Source: Melampsora larici-populina 98AG31 | Taxonomy: Eukaryota > Basidiomycota > Pucciniomycetes > Pucciniales > Melampsoraceae | NCBI RefSeq assembly: GCF_000204055.1 | Contig: NW_006768797.1 | Coordinates: 867,248 to 931,247, forward strand | DNA length: 64,000 nt | Direction: 5' to 3' | Shown here: positions 43,528-54,374 of the stretch, in pieces | How positions within the stretch are numbered: the stretch's first letter is position 1 | How the letters are laid out: each line of letters opens with the position of its first letter | Notes under the pieces: generated by a model | Told to the model about the DNA's origin: nothing | Seen by the model: the letters and a program-made list of their open reading frames with translations, nothing else | The model's database searches: none | Made by a program: the position numbers and the translations under genes

Positions 43528-45684
43528 TCATGTGCCAAGATCGATTTCAGCTTCATCATCATCATCTTCCTGTTCATCCTCATCCTCTGGTAGATCAAAA
43601 GCATTCTCCGGGACTTTGTAGAACCGAACAACAGGCTAATGGGAAGGATATGGGTCAGTACGAAGATCGATGATGACGGTAGGATTGAATAACTTACTTT
43701 GTTAGGATCCTTCATTAAGAGGTATTTACCATCGGGCGATTTGAGTGCCAAGTCAACAAACGTTCTTACAATCCCCCATCCGTTGGCAAGGTTGACATTG
43801 ATCTGAGACGCAAAATCTTTGGGTTTGAACCATTGTTGGCCTAGTATGACATGTCTAGATGCGTCTCTCGGATTAGCTCGTGAGATGTAACTGAATCGAA
43901 GAAAACGTCAGTGAATTTATACAGCCACAGAGATCAAACTGCAATTCAAAAAAGTCCTCCTACCCCATCTTCATTTGATCAGCACCGGCCAAGATGCTTT
44001 GCACTGCCCATTTCGCGAGCTTGCAAGAGTTGTTCTTCATTTCAGTCGCAACAACCGCACCTCTTTGGCTGTCTAGTTTAGTTCTCCAGTTGGGTGCACC
44101 ACCGCTTCCTTGACTGTTGGAATCAAACTCGTTCAATGTACGGATAGTGATGAAGTTGTCTTCTTCTTGGGTACCTTGCTCTTTGGCCGCGTTTGGATTG
44201 ACTGAGGCATTTGAGCCACGTAAAACGGCATCCACTTCGGCTCGAATGATGATACTGAGGTCTTCTTCTTCATTCAAGCTGAGATCAAATTTCCGGTACC
44301 TTAGTCCAGCCGAAGCGCACGGTTCTGTTTCATCAGATCCATAGAAAGGGTTCGGGTTTTCGAATTGGTAGACTGTTTCAGGGTCTTCCTTTACCACCTG
44401 TAAGCCAAAGTTTTGGTTGATAAAGGTAGCTTCCAAGGAGAGAGCCGAAGGCGTGTTGAGGGAATCAGGCTTGTCCGATTCCAATGGAGGGTCAGCAGCG
44501 TTCTCGTTGACGCTAAGGAAATCTGTGCGAGACAAAGGCTTATGTCAACAAACGAGTCCCTCATTGATGTGCTTGTGTAAGCAAACGTACCGAATGGTCC
44601 ACCTTCCCGCTTGTCCATAAATAATTTATCACCTTCCTTGATCATGACTATATCCCAAGGGTAAACCGATCTGGTTGCACACATCAATAAACTCAAGACT
44701 GAATCGGTAGTGAAAACTCTAGCTTTATTGCGAGCTGCCAAGTCTTGAATGACAGGATCTTCAGAAGCGGTAGGATGATAACGCGATCGATCCAAAATTT
44801 GGAGAGGTTGAGGATTTTTGGTATTGATTCGATCATACACACGATCGTATTCGTATAAGAATCCGTAGCTTGCACTGTGATCAAGGGTAGAATGAACTAA
44901 GTTAGTTTTCTTATGGCGAGTTGACTAGCTAGAGGAACTATACTCAACATATCTTGGACCTCATCGATATCTACTTCAAGACGTAATTTGGCCAATCGAG
45001 TGAATTCAATCTCCTCACGCACTTGCCACTCTGGTCCAACCACCACGGTACTCTCACGAGTTCTGGAATTCCTGTCATTCCAATCACCTTTCCACGTTCC
45101 ACCGCCTCTTCCCCATTGACCACCCCTTCTGCCAACCCCACCTCGTGCACCACCTCGATCGTTCCGGTCTGACATGCCGCGGCCTCGACCCGAAGTACCT
45201 CGGAGGTTTCCACCCCTACCGCGACCTCCGCCTCTGCCTAATAATCCACCACCACCGCCACCACGACTAAAGCTCGCACCACCGCCCACAAGATTGAAAC
45301 TTGCTTCATCTTCATCGTGAAAGTAAGCGAACGTTCCAGCCTGACCAGCACCATAGTTTTCTCGACCTTGGCCACGTTGCTGGGATCGAAAGTTTCCACG
45401 TGGATAGCCATTAGCACCAACGTTGGGCTGAGCCAGATCCGCATTCCAGTCCACCACACGTCCTAACTTGTCAGATTTTGAAAAAGGGGCATAGGGGATA
45501 CTGATCGGTTTGAAAATGGAATGTTAGTGATATGCTCAAGAGATAAAGAGTTTCGGATCGAGATTACACTGAACTCTTTGAATTGTGCAGGTAGAGCCGT
45601 GGGCGATGGACCCCATGCGTCTGGATGATCATTGATTTGGGGTAATACGAATGCAGGTCGAGCTGCGTCTGCCTCTGATGGCAT
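43528..45684 (-). CDS. Translation initiation factor eIF3 subunit D
   Basis: Subunit of eIF3 with mRNA 5'-cap-binding ability, in cytoplasmic initiation complexes (Moe1 in fission yeast). Six exons in phase: 45575-45684, 44949-45500, 44591-44874, 43964-44522, 43698-43890 and 43528-43635; 601 residues. Family landmarks in order: AWGPSP...[115 protein letters not shown] and [19 protein letters not shown], with an acidic tail. An RG/RGG-rich stretch of about 60 residues replaces the lysine-rich linker usual after FNLV. Introns 1 and 2 start with GTTCAG and GTTGAG. Confidence 0.95.
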
Positions 45685-46280
45685 TTTTCCGCTTTCAAGA
45701 TTGAGATCGATATGAATAGTTGTTAAAAGTGAAGTGAAGTTGATCTAAGAAATGTTATCGAGTTCCTTTTCTATATTTCGCTAGGAAGTTCCTCTGTTCG
45801 ATTTTTTCACCACCTGTCTTGAACTAGGTTTCGTTTCAACCCCTCCGTTCTGTACAATACATCTCACCTGACGAACTTGTATAAGGCCATATGTCTCAGT
45901 AATATGGGTATAAACCGATAGCTTCCACGACAGCTCACTCAAAAAGTGATTCCATTTGCAAGCCTTGGCTTGAGAAACTGTTCACATGAAAGAGCATCAT
46001 CTTACATGAAATCATCCCACCAAAGAGTCTTACTGAAACTCTTGCATCATCAAGAAAACCATTGATCTTGTGAATTTTCCGTACTTGAATTCTTTGGTCA
46101 CTGGCAGAAAGAACAATCTCATCAAACATTGTCATCTAAATGTCTTGCATCAAGCAGCTAGTACTTATGATTCTCTATTTTCCTTTTTCCAAAAAAAACA
46201 GAAATAGGTCCAAGAGACAATTGACAAGTTTGTTTCTTTTGACTTTTCCAAAAATTTATTGATGAAACACATACACAATA
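45685..46280. other. Promoter side of eIF3d and flank of Harbinger-2
   Basis: No gene seen. The first 100-150 bases next to 45684 should be the eIF3d promoter. Confidence 0.45.
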
Positions 46281-46369
46281 GCGGTGTACAAACCTACGAC
46301 CCAACTTGAAAACCCATGAGAAAAACCCATGAAAACCCAACTTCTTTTTGGGTTTTTTTCATGGGTTTT
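46281..46369 (+). repeat. Left 89-bp terminal inverted repeat of Harbinger-2
   Basis: Identical to the complement of 50454-50542. The repeat is itself partly self-complementary: ACCCAACTT and AAACCCATGA words recur in both orientations, so each end can fold into a hairpin. Confidence 0.92.
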
Positions 46370-46436
46370 TTCTGATGGGTTGAAATTGGGTAAATCTGAT
46401 CACCCGTTTGTTGAAAAAAAAATAGTTGAGTTCGAT

Positions 46437-48132
46437 ATGGACTCAACTACCCCTTCCTTGCCGACGCAAGATGTCCAAACTGTCCAAACCCTTCCCCAAA
46501 ACAGTCCCACTTCCACACCAACTCCGTCTCTGTCGAACTCTGTTCAGAACCCTTCAAGTTCTTTTGGCGCAAACACAGCGGAATCCAGCCCTAATTCCAC
46601 TTCAACCCCTTTCGTCATCCCAACTCTTTCACCAGCAGATTGGGCACGTCTTCAACAAGTCATCAACTCATCTGATCCACCAGCCAACCAGCCTACACCT
46701 TCCATTTCTATCATGGATCCTTCTGACCCACCTAAGAAGCCACGAGGTCGACCTCGAAAAACGCCAGCACCACCTTCTCAGAAGCCTCCCCGAAAATCAA
46801 AAGCCAAGCAAGTGTCTCCACCCCAGTCTGATACTCAGAACGATACGACACTAGATTCTCAAGATAATACTCAGAATGATCATGATGAAGACTCAGATGT
46901 CACCAAGCGTCGAAAATGCTGGTTCACCCCTGAAAGCAATGGTAAATCGGACATCGACCTCATTGCTGAATGGTGCAGTAATTTTGAGAACTACAACGAA
47001 TGGCGAACACAACAGAAGAGTGTTGTTCGTGATCGAGTTGCTGCTTTCCTTGTTTCACAGGGGCATGCAGACAGAGGAGGGCGTGAGTGTGAAAAAGAGG
47101 TAAGTCTGCTGCCTTTATGTAGCTTTTTCGATCTGTCTTAACTTTTCATTTGGATATGTAGATTGGAACGCTTGTGCAGTGGTTCCACGACGCAAATAAA
47201 CTCCGAACCGCGACAGGGGAAGGCAATCAAGATGCTGATGTCGAGTTCAACGTGTCAAAGGAGGAGCTCGCGGCATTCAAATGGAATAAGAGGAGAGTAA
47301 AGAAAGGCGAAGAAGAAGAAGGGGGAAGTCTTGAAGGTAAGTGTGTCTGTGAATCCTTGTTTCATTCAGACTGACCAAGTACCTTTGTACAATAGTCAGA
47401 ATACTACGTAGATGCCCATGGTACGAGGAGCTGGAGCCTGTACTCCGAGATAGACCATCTGCTAGCCCTTTAGCCTCTAGAGACTCGATAGGCGACCAAG
47501 TAGAAGGTTCAACTTCGATGTTGAACAAAGACGAACAACTTCAAAGCCCTATCGAAGACACTTTGCCTGACACGTGGGAAGATACACCACCACGCCATCA
47601 GCTTGAAGACATTCTTCCAGCGTCCCAAGAATCTGCCCCATCCAGCCTTCCTCAAGCCTCTCAAACCACCAAACATTCTCGTCCGGTCACCCCTAGTAAT
47701 CCACCTAGCAAGCGTATCCGAGGGAATACTAAAGATATTCCTTTCTCTATTGGCACCAAAGAGTCACCTAATTACTCTTCTGATTTTATGTCTGCACTGA
47801 ATCGCCTCCCCACCAAAGAAGATCGAGAAGCGAGCGAAGCTCGCGCTAATGAATCCCAAGAGCGAATTAGCACCAACTTCACCAAGGAGATGTCTAACAT
47901 GATGAAGAGTAGTCAAGCTACAGAACTGGCCTCAAAAGAAAACGTCGAAATCTCCAAACTGAATGTCGAGCTGCGAATTGCTCGTGGGAAGATGGTGGTG
48001 GACTTAATCCGAGACAACGTAGACCCAGCGATGGCTGAGGCCTTGGCTTTGCGTGCGATACCAGATGTCAAGCCATCTCAAACATCCATACCTGATGCCG
48101 AGCCCTCTGGAACAGCCTCTCGATCTGACTAA
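46437..48132 (+). CDS. Harbinger-2 accessory DNA-binding protein with AT-hook
   Basis: Three exons in phase: 46437-47099, 47162-47336 and 47396-48132. The product is about 524 residues. Residues 1-95 are Ser/Thr/Pro-rich, followed by an AT-hook (KKPRGRPRKTPAPP). A SANT/Myb-like segment follows (CWFTPESNGKSDIDLIAEWCSNFENYNEWRTQ ... QGHADRGGRECEKEIGTLVQWF). The C-terminal part is charged and helical (ANESQERISTNFTKEMSNMMKSSQATELASKENVEISKLNVELRIARGKM), probably a coiled coil for contact with the transposase. This is the usual second gene of the superfamily. No lesion is seen. An ATG in the same frame at 46329 lies inside the inverted repeat and is less likely. Confidence 0.8.
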
Positions 48133-48759
48133 CCTCTCTACATCAAAGGAATAACACGATCGATTCAATTTTTTCATGTCCATGTCCTGCTATTGATCTT
48201 GAACTCAACATAAAACATTAAATTTAGGAAATTCAAACAAGGGCTGTATCTGTTATATGCGGCTTCGCTATCTGATGTATGGTGGGTTAAAACAATTATA
48301 AATTTTATAATATAAAGTTGTATGTCTCTTATTATCAAAAGTAAACTGTGCGTTTTGCAATTGATTTCTCTTTGAGTGTTTGGCTCAAAAATTAAAAAGT
48401 TGTTTTAAATTGAAAAAAAAGGATGCTGTGTGTTTTGCGATCGATTTCTCTTTGAGTCTTTGGCTCAAAAATTCGAAAGTTGTTTTAAAATTTAAAAAAG
48501 GATGTGTTTTGTTATATGTTTCTCTCTGGCTGTTCGCTTGGTTTCAAACTCTTCAAAATGCAAAAATTGAAACTGATTTTGCTTCAAAAGAAATCAGGAC
48601 TTCATTCACTTGCATCATTTTGATGAGACCTATAAGAGTAAGATATCATTTGATTACAAAAAAGATATCCATCAAATCACAAAGAACTCCTCTAAATGAA
48701 CTTGACAATCTTTGAGTATACAACCGTGTAGAACTTCTTAAAGAACTTTGAGATACAAA
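48133..48759. other. Harbinger-2 spacer between convergent genes
   Basis: AT-rich 3' regions of the two element genes. It contains three loose copies of TTTGAGT-TTTGGCTCAAAAATT-type sequence (about 48371-48410, 48453-48492 and a weaker one near 48520). Confidence 0.5.
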
Positions 48760-50396
48760 TCAAACATAACCTTTATCGGTACAGAAAGCACGAAACAAAC
48801 AATCGCGGCGTGAATTGCCCAAAGAGTCCAAATAAGCAAGCCTTTGGGCTTGGGTTGCAGTGTCGTCCATCGCTTCCGAGTTACTGGTTGTGGAGATTCC
48901 AAACATCGCCGAACCATCCACAATGAGGAAGTTGTGGATGACGACACATGCGGAAATCCAGTCACATACATATTGGGCATCTTTCGAGTTGCCCATCGAT
49001 AGTCGCAGCTCGTGAAGGGACCCGAATCGCATCTGTAACATTCCATTGCAATGTTCTGATGCGATTCGGATTTTGGAAATCGAGCTGTTGAAGTGAGTTT
49101 GGGCAGCTGAAAGCGGGCCAGATCGCGATCGTTTGAATACTGGGACGATGTTTTCCACCGAAGCATAGCCAGAATCGGCAACGATGTACTCTCCCTCTGA
49201 AAAGAAAGACGAGATTTCCTGATAGAACTAAAGCATAGAGAATCAGGTCGGATGCAGAGAAGAAGATTCAATTGAGGAAAATGACTTACTCGAGTTGACT
49301 TCAACACTCGTTGATTGTGGGCACTACCACACCAACCATGGTGAGCGTACAGTATCTTTCGATTATCATCACATATTATTAATGAGTTCAAAGCATAGAT
49401 TGACTTCCGGGTGTAGTAATCCTCCTTGTTTTTGGAGGGAGCGTAGGCTAAAGGTACTAAGGTTCCATCGATAAAACCGATGCAATCTTTGAGCCAAGAA
49501 GTTGTACCGATACGTTGCTTGATTACAGCTCGTTCATGGGCATTTGGCCATCGTACAAATTCTGGCTCAAGCTCGAGAATAGCGTGGATACAGTGTTTCG
49601 TATAATTTTCAACACTTCCCTCTTGCCAAAATCAAGAACCAAGCGTCAGTCCTAAATCATTCGAGATCGTTACAGCAGAAAGTTCCTGCATACCTGACAC
49701 GTAAAATGTCTTTGCCTTCATACTACATGATCCTCCATTTCCGTATAAGCCTAAATTAGCCATAGCCACTAACAGCTGCCACTGGACCGGTGCCTGATTG
49801 CAAGACGAGTTATTGTGAAAGATAGGACACCATCCGATTCGGTGGAGAAGCTTGGTAAAGGCATCCTTCGACATGCGTGCCTAACACAGTTTGAAAAGGA
49901 AGATGATCAGATTTTAAAATCACAGAGATGTATATACTTAACTCGAGCTTACAGCCATGAACCATGTGCGATCAGTCTCATCAAACCAAGATTGAAAAGC
50001 TCGAGCCTTCTCACTAATACGAGGCCGGCGAAGTCTAGGTAGTGGGTATCTTCTCCTTTTGGCTTCTTCCCGTATCATCAATAGCACTCCTAAAATTGAT
50101 TCTTCCTCTTCTAATCTTCGCTTCTGTCGTTGGATGTAGGCACGCTGGTTCATAGATGATATCATCATGACTGTGTAAGCAAAAATGATAAGTCGTTCTT
50201 CAAATCCAATATTATCGTCTGGATTGCTGTCGTCGTCAGATTTCATGAAGGACACCATTACCAGACAAGCAATTGAAGTTTGAAGGAAACTGGAGTTAGT
50301 GGAGTTAGTGGTTGTGGTGACAAGAAGAGATATGTGAAGTAAGATTAAAGCGTTGAGTGACGACAGGAGCTGCCTACGGCCTGAGACTCTGGGCAT
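48760..50396 (-). CDS. Harbinger-2 DDE transposase, second catalytic Asp replaced
   Basis: Four exons in phase: 49953-50396, 49694-49880, 49290-49621 and 48760-49218; 473 residues. The N-terminal part has Arg-rich helices (RLEEEESILGVLLMIREEAKRRRYPLPR). A helix-turn-helix-like region follows (CNQAPVQWQLLVAMANLGLYGNG). The DDE core shows WLKDCIGFIDGTLVPLA (first Asp), YYTRKSIYALNSLIICDDNRKILYAHHGWCGSAHNQRVL (where the family has Asp, here Asn), FFSEGEYIVADSGYAS and IRIASEHCNGMLQMRF (Glu). With Asn at the second position the enzyme should not cut DNA, although every exon is otherwise intact. GAT to AAT is the complement of TCG to TTG. Confidence 0.85.
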
Positions 50397-50453
50397 GTTT
50401 CAGGATGTGATGGGTGTTGGGGCATTCAAACCAGTCCGGGGTGACCCAACTTG

Positions 50454-50542
50454 AAAACCCATGAAAAAAACCCAAAAAGAAGTTGGGTTTTCATGGGTTT
50501 TTCTCATGGGTTTTCAAGTTGGGTCGTAGGTTTGTACACCGC
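50454..50542 (-). repeat. Right 89-bp terminal inverted repeat of Harbinger-2
   Basis: Perfect complement of 46281-46369; flanked on the outside by TA at 50543-50544. Confidence 0.92.
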
Positions 50543-50544
50543 TA

Positions 50545-50771
50545 ATGAGTTCCTCTTCAAGACCCCTGTAGCGTTGAAGGGAGGCCTTATATGAAAACAT
50601 ACGGATTTACTCATGTTAAGGACTATGAAAGGATTTGAAATCGTGGTAGAATCAGATGAATACGGAGATGGATTAAAAAAGACCCTGTTGCCCTTGTGAA
50701 AGATCTGTAAGGCAAGTTCCAAAATCTCTTTGAAAATCATAACAAAAGGAGCTCGTTGAGTTCAAATAGTT
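50545..50771. other. No gene seen
   Basis: Short AT-rich flank between Harbinger-2 and the next fragment. Confidence 0.4.
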
Positions 50772-51050
50772 ATGACAGGAGAAAAATTAGCGCTGGCAAG
50801 CGGTTCCAAGCTTAGACATTTTAGCTCACCTGAAGCTGAATCAATGGGTAAATTTCCAGTAATTTACTTTGATATGTCATCGGAGGGGGGCACATTTATC
50901 AAAGTAAAAATCAAAGAGCTGTGTTTGCGGTTACAGGATACAAGTGAGGTCCAATTTAGAAAACGTCTGAAGGAAAGTAAAGGTGATCCTGAATGTCTGG
51001 AGGTCTATTCAAGACGTATCAAAGAAGATCCTCCTGGCCTTTGTAAATGA
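50772..51050 (+). pseudogene. Possible AAA-ATPase-like gene fragment
   Basis: A frame of 92 codons. The segment MGKFPVIYFDMSSEGGTF...VKIKELCLRLQD resembles the stretch after the Walker A region in AAA-ATPase-like proteins (PF09820 type), which are expanded in several fungi. The Walker A and B motifs themselves are not in the fragment. It stops at 51050 and no continuing exon was found. Likely a relic. The family call is from pattern memory only. Confidence 0.35.
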
Positions 51051-51799
51051 GGTTCACTTCTACCACAAGAGTTGACATGCTGAAGAATCCAACCAAATGA
51101 TTACTCAAGTGTACTTCAAGTATGGAGATACAGAGATGGTCAAGAGTGGTGCTTCTCAAGCAAACATAACCTCATGAAGTTGACATCTTCAAGCATGTTA
51201 TCAATTTTCCGCATATTTTCTTTAGTTTGAAAGAAGAGTCCAACAAAGTTCCTACAAGAATCGCTATGAGTGGCAAGTCATTCCAATTGTGGAAGTCTTA
51301 TCATCTGGAGGAGATCTCAAAGTGCTTCCAAAGTCTTTTTAGGTCAAACAAGATCCAACAAAAAGAGGAACGCTTTATCAACTTAGGCATCTTGTGGAAC
51401 TGATATACAAGACTATTATGACAACATCTTGATTTCACCTTGGTGTCAAAAAAGAACATACATTTATTTTACATCTTTCAGAAAACAGTCTAGTATTGTA
51501 GAATCCGAACCAACCCTGGTATTGACATAGACCCATGCGCACTCCTTTGGCTGATCAAGGAGGAAGTTGTCAAAAGAGGTTGCATGTTTCTTTATTGATT
51601 TTTGTCTGTGAAATTCACCGCACAGGACTGATGCAGCAGCATGGTGTGTTCAATAGTGATGTTTTATGCAACATGTTATTTGGTACACAATTCCCGCGGA
51701 CATTCTAGAGGCCATAACAAACACCATTCAAGTTTAACCCATAGACATGACCAGCAATTAGTGATAAGTGAATCTCATATGATTGACTGAAAACAAGTA
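51051..51799. other. No gene seen
   Basis: AT-rich noncoding sequence; its right part (from about 51690) is the 3' flank shared with the duplicated secreted-protein gene further downstream. Confidence 0.4.
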
Positions 51800-52579
51800 C
51801 TAAAAGTTATACTGACGTTGGTTTTTATTGGGGTCTTTGCAATAGTACGATTGGTACCCTCCATGTGCGTCAACGATGTGCTGGCAAACTTTTGTTTTCA
51901 AGAGTCATGAAACAATCCAAATAGAATACATCAGTATTCTATGAGAATGTAGTATGTTAACTTTCCGTGAAGGCTTCAAGACGTTCCACTGAAATCTCTG
52001 GATCCAATGGTAAGTATCTTGAGGTGAAACAAGCAAAATGACTGACGGATTTGTCTGCCGTCTTTGCGCGTGTATTTATCGACGGTAATTCCGAGATTGC
52101 AATTCCATGATTGTCCCCCGCCCACTTGATGTCCGGCCAAATCAACGCAGTTAAGAGCAGCTGTGTGATTCGCACCAAAAGGTAAGAAGCCAATCTACAT
52201 TGTCCATTGATCGAAAACGAGAAAATTTTCTTTTACATACAGGGCAATAGACCATCATTCCTTCCACACCATTTGCATTTATGCGTTGAGTTGGCTGATA
52301 CTTGACACACTTTGAGTATGAATTTTTTCGGCAAATTGTTTGAAGTCTTGAGTCAGTTCAGACTATCCAAAATGAAAGATCATTGAAAGACTTTGAAGTG
52401 AAACCATCACACTGAAAGAAGATTTTTGACTGACAATATGGACTATCCCGGGTGCCTGCACTCCAACCGTAGTGACATTCTATAGCATCAGCAATCACGG
52501 AAATATGAGACTTGAGATCTCCGGCCAGTAGGATAACGAGCAAAAGATGAAAGATGGGGATCGATTGATTCCACAACAT
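51800..52579 (-). CDS. Secreted cysteine-rich protein, tandem copy 1
   Basis: Four exons in phase: 52435-52579, 52241-52309, 52047-52160 and 51800-51888; 138 residues. An N-terminal signal peptide (SIPIFHLLLVILLAGDL) is followed by a mature domain. Cys occurs in IECHYGW, LCQVS, KCKWCGR, NCVDLAG, NCNLG, LCQHI and YYCKDP. The protein ends QYNF. Every exon corresponds to one in the copy at 53595-54374: exons 1, 3 and 4 have the same length and exon 2 differs by three bases. Shared signatures are SIPIFHLLL, LLPSA, CVDL, DGR and a C-terminal CK-P-QR block. Function unknown; signal peptide, size and cysteine content fit a rust candidate effector. Confidence 0.85.
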
Positions 52580-53594
52580 ATTTCACAGAAACAAAAGATA
52601 AATGTGTTTCACAAGTTGAAGAGTGAATGAAAGTTCAAAAGTCTTGCTGAAGTTAACAGCGGAAAGATCATAAATAGTCACCCAGAAAAGCCCGCAGATC
52701 TAGTGACAGGAGTTAGATATTGATGAGTTATTCTCCAGCTTTATACTATAGTCAACATATTTAAACAATAAATGTTGTTGTTCAGTGCTGTTTCAACTTT
52801 CAAATCTCTCTGAAGCCTGCTGCCTAACTTATGATAAACATTAGGCTATAACTTTAGCCACAGCTTTGTGGTCAGCCACTACACCACAGAGCCATGAACG
52901 CGAGAAGCCCACGCCGCTAAACCTTCCATATTGATCCACATGAAAACCACGAGCAGGGTTACGGAAGCCAACCAATATGTGGAATCCACAGAAACTTCAC
53001 GTGGTTCTGTTGTGGTGCTCCTTGACTTTATACAAAGTTGAACATATATGTGAGCTGAAGTCCTGTTTCAAAACCAAAGCTCAAATCCAGATCCTTGAAT
53101 GTAATGGACCATACCAAATATATGAAGTATTTTTTGGAGTTTATAAAGTACAATATGATCAAAGTATCTTGACACAACTTATCCGTGAAGCTAGACAATC
53201 GATTTCATTGTATGATTTGTGCGAGTCAATAAGCTGTGACATATCAGATGAAAACGTATAAGGTGCTATCAATTCTTACGTGGGTTAATCAATCCTGAAA
53301 CATCACTTGGTCATAGATAAGTAATCATTTTCAATACAAATAAGTCTCATTTACCACAACCTCATAGAAAAATAGTTTGACCAAACAAGAATCATGACAA
53401 TTCTTTGCAACAACTTCTTCAAGTAATATCCTCATGAACAACTAATACTAAAATTCACTTCCAGTTCAAATCAAAAGATAACATTTTATCATTATGGCTT
53501 ACACGACTCCCGTGCACATTCTAGATCCCGTATCAAGTTGGTACCATAGCAAGGACAAATTAGTGATAAGTGAATAAGATATACTTGATAATTT
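52580..53594. other. Spacer between tandem secreted-protein genes
   Basis: Contains the promoter of copy 1 and the 3' flank of copy 2. An isolated frame at 52977-53261 (+, MWNPQKLHVVLLWCSL...) has a hydrophobic N-terminus and five Cys but no recognised family; it is left unannotated. Confidence 0.4.
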
Positions 53595-54374
53595 CTAGAA
53601 ATCACACTTACGTTGTTTTCTAATAGGTGCTTTACACCAATACGTTTTAGCCGATCCATCCGCTTTATAAATATGTTTACAAACTTTTTGTTTTTCAAGT
53701 TTTATATGAAACAAATAAAATCCAAAATGTACATACATTAGTATTTTCTGGTATATCCCCATTGAGATCAATGTATTCAAAATATCTTCCTATTCCAACT
53801 ATTTAAGAGATCAAATGTGCAAAATGACTTAACTGATCGGTCTACCATCTGCTCGATCATATTTATTGTAAGTCATTGCGCTATCGCAATTCCACCATTT
53901 CCCTCCGTTCGCTAAATCTCCATTCAAGTCAACACAGTCACTAGCAGCTGTGTGATTCCAATTCGAACCAACCAAAAGGTATATAAGTAATCATTCTAGA
54001 TTGATCATTGATCGAAAACGAGGAAATTCTCTCCTACAGGGTAATAGATTATCTTGTCTATAACAATACGTGCAGTAATAAGTCCTGTCTGCGGCGTAAC
54101 AAACTTTGAGCATGAGTTTTGGAAAAAGTGTGCATTGAGTCAGTTGGTATGTACTATCCGAAATGAAAGATTTTGTGAAGACTTTGAAGTGTTGTAAAAC
54201 GCCATACTGCAGGGAGATCTATGACTGACCATCTGAACTAAAGCCGTTTGCTGACGTCCAACCATTAGTACAGTCTATAGCATTGGCAATCACGAAGGTA
54301 TGAGACCCGAGATCTCCGGCGAACAGAATAATGAGCAAAAGATGAAAGATGGGAATCGATCGTATCCAAGACAT
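53595..54374 (-). CDS. Secreted cysteine-rich protein, tandem copy 2
   Basis: Four exons in phase: 54230-54374, 54038-54103, 53834-53947 and 53595-53683; 137 residues. A signal peptide (SIPIFHLLLIILFAGDL) precedes a mature domain with Cys in IDCTNGW, VCYAAD, YYCTYCYR, DCVDLNG, NCDSA, ICKHI, YWCKAP and KCDF. The cysteine plan agrees with copy 1, with one extra Cys near the C-terminus. The amino acid sequence has diverged far more in the mature part than in the signal peptide, a pattern often seen in effectors under diversifying selection. Donor sites at intron 2 (GTAGGA) and intron 3 (GTTAAG) are weak, but their positions match copy 1 exactly. Confidence 0.85.

Larger units (their letters stand above)
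46281..50542. mobile_element. Harbinger-type DNA transposon with long perfect inverted ends (Harbinger-2)
   Basis: The left end 46281-46369 and right end 50454-50542 are perfect inverted repeats of 89 bp, starting GCGGTGTACAAACC. They are flanked by TA on both sides (46279-46280 and 50543-50544). It encodes an AT-hook/SANT-type protein on the plus strand and a DDE transposase on the minus strand. Perfect terminal identity and unbroken frames point to a young copy. The TA duplication is shorter than the usual TWA of PIF/Harbinger, suggesting a distinct subgroup. Length is 4262 bp. Confidence 0.9.
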
